Below the pieces are notes generated by a model. It did no database searches. It saw only the letters and a list, made by a program, of their open reading frames with translations, and was not told the origin of the DNA. From Hirundichthys speculiger (lineage: Eukaryota; Chordata; Actinopteri; Beloniformes; Exocoetidae), in assembly GCA_018398805.1 (NCBI GenBank), contig JAGFBZ010000258.1, positions 3,832,501-3,896,500 on the forward strand: a DNA stretch of 64,000 bases, in the 5' to 3' direction. Positions 58,751 through 64,000 of this stretch are shown here, in pieces. Position 1 is the stretch's first letter. The number at the start of each line of letters is the position of its first letter. Position numbers and translations under genes: made by a program.

Positions 58751-61227
58751 CCACCAGTACTACTCACTGAGCTAATTGTAACTGGGGATGGGCTTTTTCA
58801 TAGAGGAACCAGATCAACTATTTGTATCAAAGTGGAAAATAAAGCATAAATAAGGCATATTTTTTCTTCTTTTTTTTTTTCTTCCAAAACTGGAGTAATT
58901 TTGTGACTTCTGAAGGTTGCTGGCAGCAGATCACAATGCAGTGCAATCTGTAATATTGCCACAGAACTTTGGATTTGTTTGCAGAGGTCTGCAACAACCC
59001 CCCCCCCCGCCCCAAAATAAATAAATAAATAAAATAAATAAAATAAATAAAATAAAAATAAAATAAAATAAAATAAAATAAAATAAAATAAAATAAAATA
59101 AAATAAAACAAACAAAAAAAAAAAACATACAAAGACTTTCTGAAGCCTCTGTAAATGTTACCGTTTGTTACAGTTCCACATTCGAGAAAGTGTGACTGGT
59201 CATTATTTCAGCAGAGAACAAATATGAACTTTGAAGGATAAAAGAATGTTTTAGAAAGTTATAATATTAGATAACAGTTGGATCCTGCAGACAGTGCTGA
59301 TCCAGTCTGAGGAACACACTCAGCCAGTGACCACACACGCAGCACATCCAGAAGATAAGAGGCACTTTTCTGCCAACAGAACACAGAATACAAAAAGCTG
59401 CCACTCTGACCTACACTTAGCATGATCCCGCCCACCCACCGCATATCTGGCGGAGGTTTAAAGAGTCATTACTTGGATGACATGATGCAGTATTTATGCA
59501 CACAGAACAAGTCCTACAACATTTATTTGATGTCGTGACCAATCTGAAAGTGGACAAAATGCTGCAGGAGAGCTTTCTATCGCTGCTCTTAAGAGATACC
59601 TGTCCTGCCAGCCAACTGTTCGAGATTCTACTTCTGTTGGGTTTTTATGTGACCTCAACCACTCTCTTTAAAAACATATTTTCCCCGCAGTGAAAGTAGA
59701 GAAAAAAGAAGCACATACAGAGGCTGGAGATGGAAGAAGTAGAAAGACGAGCAAAGAAAATAACATGCGCGAGAACAATAAAAAGGTGGTGTGACCGTGG
59801 CTGTGCTGTCGCTCAGTTAAGCAGTTTTAATTGGTCCATACACGACGGTGACCCTCTTGCTCAGCTTTAAAATGTCATTTCTCATGTGTAGTTTACTTAG
59901 GTACTGTGTGGCTGTGCAAATGGATGCTTTCAACCGGTATACGGTAGGCTAATGAAGCCATAATGCGGCAGTAATTATAGAGAACGGCAGGAAGCGTAAC
60001 ATCCAAGGAACTCTGTGATCTAGAAATGTCTCAGGAGGATCAATATTCTCTAACTTAGGCTGTATCAGTTCTCTTTTGTAGCCCTCCCCCTCCTCGCTTA
60101 TCCCCCTTCCCCTTAGTCTTTGGAACCAAGTGGTAGGTTGAAGACTAACCCAATTAAATGGGACAGTCCTTCAGAAATGTTATACCGTACTTCATCATTT
60201 CTCTCCGATGATTTTTACATAAAGGAATGTGACATGTTTTGACAGCAATCAATACATAAAAGAAAACGTCAGACGAGTGTCAAAGTATAAACGCAAAACG
60301 ACACCCCCAGCAACATGATCGTACATGGAGCATGAAAGGGCACATATAAAGCTTTCCTTGTAATCCAAAGGTTCAAAATAGTCAAACTGTCATACGTCCA
60401 GTTATCAGGCTGTTGAGCTGTCATTTTAAGGGGTGCACGATTGATTAAGCAATAAATACATTTTTGAAAAAGCAGACAGACTCGTAGTTTTTTTAGATTT
60501 TTTTTCTCAAAAGAACTTTTTGTTTCTTCAAAAGTTGTTACATCTGCACTGCAACTGACTATGCAACAAATATTTTTTTAAAAGACACAGTTTTAATTAT
60601 CTCAAGCTACACATTTCGTTTGAAACGTATTTATAATGCAATGTTTCAGATTTTTTTTTTAAGTTAAAAAATGTGGGAAAAATGTGGATAGTCATGATGT
60701 TCCCTGCGCGTTTGTGCACCACTGCACTAAAGTATTATCACCAAGTGAGACTGAGACGGGGGTGGACATCCAATCTGACCAACCACAGGCTGATGAGGGG
60801 AAGTTACCTGTAAGTGACAATGTCATAAAACCATAGCAATAAAAAAAGGTTACGGTTCTGGATTTGCGGTTTGATGATGAGAAATATGTGGCTTATTGCT
60901 GTCAAAACAAACACGTAACTACCAAGAATGCCAGTTATAAATAAATAAGCAAGCACAAATGGCCGCAATTTCATATTCACCTCTGCATAAATCATGCAGA
61001 TTAGGCTCTTTATGTTCAAGAGAACCAAAAGTTTGAGGGAGAGAAGTGTTTTCCATTTTGGCACTATTTATCTTTGTCTTCTCTTTCGTGGTGCGTGGTG
61101 GTGCAATATCTGTGGAATAAGCTACAAATGTTGTTTGAAGGACTTTGAATGGTATCCTAACTAATCACAGCAGCATTGCATGGGGCAATTTAACTTTAAA
61201 AATCAGTATAATCTAAGGATCCTACAT
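58751..61227. other. non-coding stretch, no supported gene
   Basis: Apart from the ATAAA tract there is no recognisable element. GGGGTGCACGATTGATTAAG at 60,431 and GTTTGTGCACCACTGC at 60,711 are weakly inverted, like hAT ends, but lack a target duplication. Confidence 0.5.
59016..59109. repeat. ATAAA/AATAAA tandem repeat
   Basis: About 95 bp of ATAA units changing to ATAAA units, preceded by a C-run near 58,999. Phe/Tyr/Leu-rich minus-strand frames across it are artefacts. Confidence 0.95.
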
Positions 61228-61231
61228 TAGT

Positions 61232-61254
61232 CCTAACCCTAACCCAAACCCTAG
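61232..61254. repeat. short interstitial telomere-like repeat
   Basis: CCTAACCCTAACCCAAACCC is about three imperfect CCCTAA units. A similar tiny patch (AAACCCTAAACCCTAACA) is at 21,443-21,460. Confidence 0.6.
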
Positions 61255-61292
61255 TGGTTAAATGGGTGGACTCTCATATAGTAGTTTGTGGG

Positions 61293-61758
61293 TGTCATGG
61301 CCTGGAGCGGCTATGATCGTTTTTCTGTGTTTTGCTGTATATTCTGTGTGTTGTCAAGTTGGCATCTCTCCATGGCTCTAGTGCTTCCTGTTTTACTTTG
61401 AAGGTCTGTCTTGTCTCCGTTGTTTTCAGCTTTGCTTCCTTCCCCTTGTCAAGCCTGATTGTTCACACCTGCCTCTTGTTTGTTCCTGAGTGTATATAAG
61501 TCCTGTCACTCCCTTTCAGTTTGCTGTCCATTGACGTCTCTAACCCCTGTATGTCAGTCTGCTTGTCCTCGTATTCACCGTTTGCCTTGAAGTCAGGTTA
61601 AGTTTGTGTTTTTGAATTCTTGCATTTTTGGATTTTCATATTTTGTGAATATTTTGTGAGTTTTTGAATTACGTGCTTTTGTTAATAAATACCTTTTTGC
61701 TTTTTTAACCTCCTGCATTTGGGTCCTCCTTCCACTCCCCACACCACTCCTTGTGACA
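61293..61758 (+). mobile_element. solo LTR, 466 bp, perfect 5-bp target duplication
   Basis: The segment starts TGTCATGGCC and ends CTTGTGACA, so it has TG...CA ends within a 5-bp inverted TGTCA/TGACA. GTGGG flanks it exactly at 61,288-61,292 and 61,759-61,763. Inside are a TATA box (GAGTGTATATAAGTCC near 61,490) and a polyadenylation signal (GTTAATAAATACC near 61,682) in promoter-to-poly(A) order. The internal region and second LTR are absent, which is the usual result of LTR-LTR recombination. The 5-bp duplication fits Ty3/gypsy or ERV-type integration; the end style suggests Ty3/gypsy, an inference. Confidence 0.85.
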
Positions 61759-61763
61759 GTGGG

Positions 61764-64000
61764 TTTACTCTCCAGTGTTGTAATATGTTGTTGTGTCCCT
61801 TTTTAGTCATTGCTTTCTCTCTATCCAATAAAGGCCACTAGAAAATCTTTTAAAAAGATGCTGATATGACATATAAAACATAACCTGCTAACTGCTGCTG
61901 ACCAGATGGTGAATAATCTACTCTGTTGGGTTCATAAATGTGTAAATCTGATTCTGATGGAGTCAGTGTCTCACCAGTCACGAATCTCACCACATGTCAC
62001 TGGTTATGAGGCATTATTTATGTTTATATATCAGAACATTTGCATTTCAAACAGAAAAGGGATGTTTTAAATAAATGTATGGTTTATAAAGCTATGATAT
62101 ATAAAATACTAACATATAAGTAACTGTAAAATAGCTGTATAAAAAAACAATGTTTGTGTTCATTTTTGTTTAGAAGATGCAAGTGATGTTTAGTCGTTAT
62201 TTAATATTGGTGTTGTTGAGTTCTTAAACAATCATAAATAGTTCGTATGTGTGGGTGTTGTTATTACAATGACAATGTATCATTATAGCACCCCCCCCCC
62301 CACGTCCTTGGTGGGCCTACTTAAGGGGGGACCGTTTCTTAGTCCCAGTCTGTCCCTGGTTAAATGCTCTATACAAACACAAAGAAATACAAAAAAATAT
62401 ATATATATAAAAATACAAAGATTAACCTACAATTTTATAAAAGCAACCCTTTATTGACATAACTGGTCAGTCAGGAACAAAAGTTTGTGATGTTGGAGAG
62501 TGTCATGAATAAAAACAATGTTTATCTCTTTCTTTGACCTTTGGATCTGCTGTTAATATTGTGAATATTTGTTCATCACACTGTGGGAACTACCTGAGAC
62601 TGGACGTGACCTGATTTCATCACTGAGTAATGTTATTACTGATTCTCTATGTGCATTTACCCTTTACGTCCCCTAATCCTTTTAGCCTGACTGGTGCTGA
62701 ATGGTGAGTAGCAACGCTACGATAATACAACAAATCCAGCTTTTTATTTAAGAGAAAAAATTGATTCGTGATGTGGACAATTCTGGCTGTTATTTTAGTT
62801 GCTTTTTACAATAGTTAGCAATTAAAACTGTATCTACCTGAATGTTTATGAATGTTTACTCTGACAATGCAGTATCAACTTGACTTTTCTATGGTATAAA
62901 AATGATATACACAAAACTTTTCTGTACATGCACATTTGGCCTAATCATATAGAAAACGGCTGTGCTAAAGAGAAATAAAAAGAACACAGACTTTTTTGTG
63001 CTATATTTAACAAAAAATACATTGTAGAATGGGTCTCTTGCTTAATGCAGCACATATATGTACATTTTGCATTACTTCATCGTTCTGCTGTAAAAAAAAA
63101 AAAAGTGCAAAAGTAATTCTGTGTAAATATGTGTAACAGCGTTCACTCAGACAGGCTTGACATTTATGAAGTTTGAGCTGTTTTCTTTCTGAATAGCTGT
63201 TAGCCGAGCTTTCTGTCAGAATTCCATCCTGACTCTCCAAACTGCGGACACTGTGACCGCCGTCTACTGCAGGCAAGACACTAAATACTCACACAACCTC
63301 ACTTCAAACAAACCGAAATATCCCTTTAATGATACTTCCTTTGTAGTATGCGTCTTCATTTCTATGGATTTGTGTACCCAGCAAACAACAACGTTTTTTA
63401 TCAAGCACCTCCAGCTGCCAGCGTAACAAGCAGAGCTTTGAAACTGCACAAATGTCTTTTGCACACATGTTCTTTTTCTCACTGAACAACCTGTGGTTTT
63501 TTCATCCTCCATTTGTATTTTTGTTTCTCCTCATTCACCCCGTCTAAAGCCACTTCTCACTTATTATTCTCCATTTGCCACATAAAAACAAAACCAGCCT
63601 CTTTTTCATATTTTTCTCTTGGAACAACCACTGTAGGCGTTCCAATTTATGTTTAAATGTACTGTGACATCCTCCCTCTATTTCTTTTTTTTTTCTATCC
63701 TTGAATACTGTAGCGCGAGCACCAAAGACAGGATGCCCTAGGCTGCACTTAGCCCAGCTTCCTGACCACTCCAATAGGAGGCAGCCTCTTTATACATAAG
63801 CAGCAGGCGTGCTGTTTTTCTAATGCTGTATTCTGCATGCCAGTTGTTGAGAAAATAGAAGATGTAAAGTTGCACAAAAACAGGGAAACATGGGTTGAAA
63901 AAAAGGTTTGAGGAAATGCTGCAACTGAAAGCGAAACATTGCTATTGCTCAGTGTTGGAAAATCGAGCAAGGAAGGGAAATTTCATTTGTAAAAGAAATC
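61764..64000. other. non-coding stretch, no supported gene
   Basis: A C-run at 62,290-62,302 and a short TA run near 62,400 are the only simple repeats. Frames of 60-89 codons lack domains. Confidence 0.55.

Noticed and set aside
60428..60727. Possible hAT element with GGGGTGCAC ends
   Set aside because: The end match is short and the flanking 8-mers agree at only about half the positions.
1..64000. CRISPR arrays, operons, riboswitches or prophage
   Set aside because: No regularly spaced repeats, no clustered co-oriented genes; the sequence is eukaryotic in every recognisable feature.

Overview
This 64-kb window looks like teleost fish nuclear DNA. I infer that from the repeat content: Rex1-type LINE sequence, Tc1-like, pogo/Tigger, hAT, PIF/Harbinger and piggyBac DNA transposons, tRNA-headed SINEs ending in ATGG or GAAT tails, AATAAA-bearing LINE-type tails, long CA and TA microsatellites, and several short repeat families that recur here and match repeats I associate with fish genomes. 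I see no bacterial or viral gene organisation. I cannot support any intact cellular gene. The window is best read as intergenic or deep-intronic sequence, and most open frames over 60 codons are chance frames or shadows of repeats.

Layout. 1-10,000: mostly unique AT-rich DNA with repeat fragments at 2.65-3.3 kb, a SINE at 5.06-5.39 kb and a possible regulatory stretch at 8.78-9.15 kb. 10-14 kb: a mosaic repeat, a 5'-truncated Rex1-like LINE, a reverse-strand SINE, and a Tigger-like element with another inverted-end element inside it. 15.8-21.3 kb: an old LTR-like segment and a pogo-like transposase pseudogene in which introns can still be recognised. 21.8-26.9 kb: copies of two dispersed families (A and B), a TA microsatellite, and an unrecognised minus-strand open frame at 25,967-26,251. 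27-33 kb: largely featureless. 33.7-40.3 kb: the richest part, with a 1.18-kb hAT-type element, a 1.23-kb PIF/Harbinger element that keeps an intact Myb/SANT-like open frame but has no transposase, and a TTAA-flanked piggyBac remnant with a 642-bp hAT-type element inserted in its transposase. 44-47.5 kb: two Tc1 fragments and a 175-bp hAT MITE with a perfect 8-bp target duplication. 51-55 kb: a decayed Tc1-like transposase, another SINE, and a 625-bp hAT element with a BED-finger fossil. 58.5-61.8 kb: a tRNA-headed SINE, an ATAAA repeat and a solo LTR with a perfect 5-bp target duplication.

How the parts relate. Nearly everything recognisable is selfish DNA at different stages of decay. Four clear insertions-within-insertions give relative ages: Harbinger into family C, hAT into piggyBac, an inverted-end MITE into Tigger, and a SINE into family C. 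The least decayed pieces are the Harbinger Myb-like frame, the 175-bp hAT MITE and the solo LTR. I did not find a previously undescribed functional system. The most interesting leads are the intact Myb-like frame in a transposase-less Harbinger element, the unrecognised open frame near 26 kb, and several repeat-free stretches that could be conserved noncoding elements.
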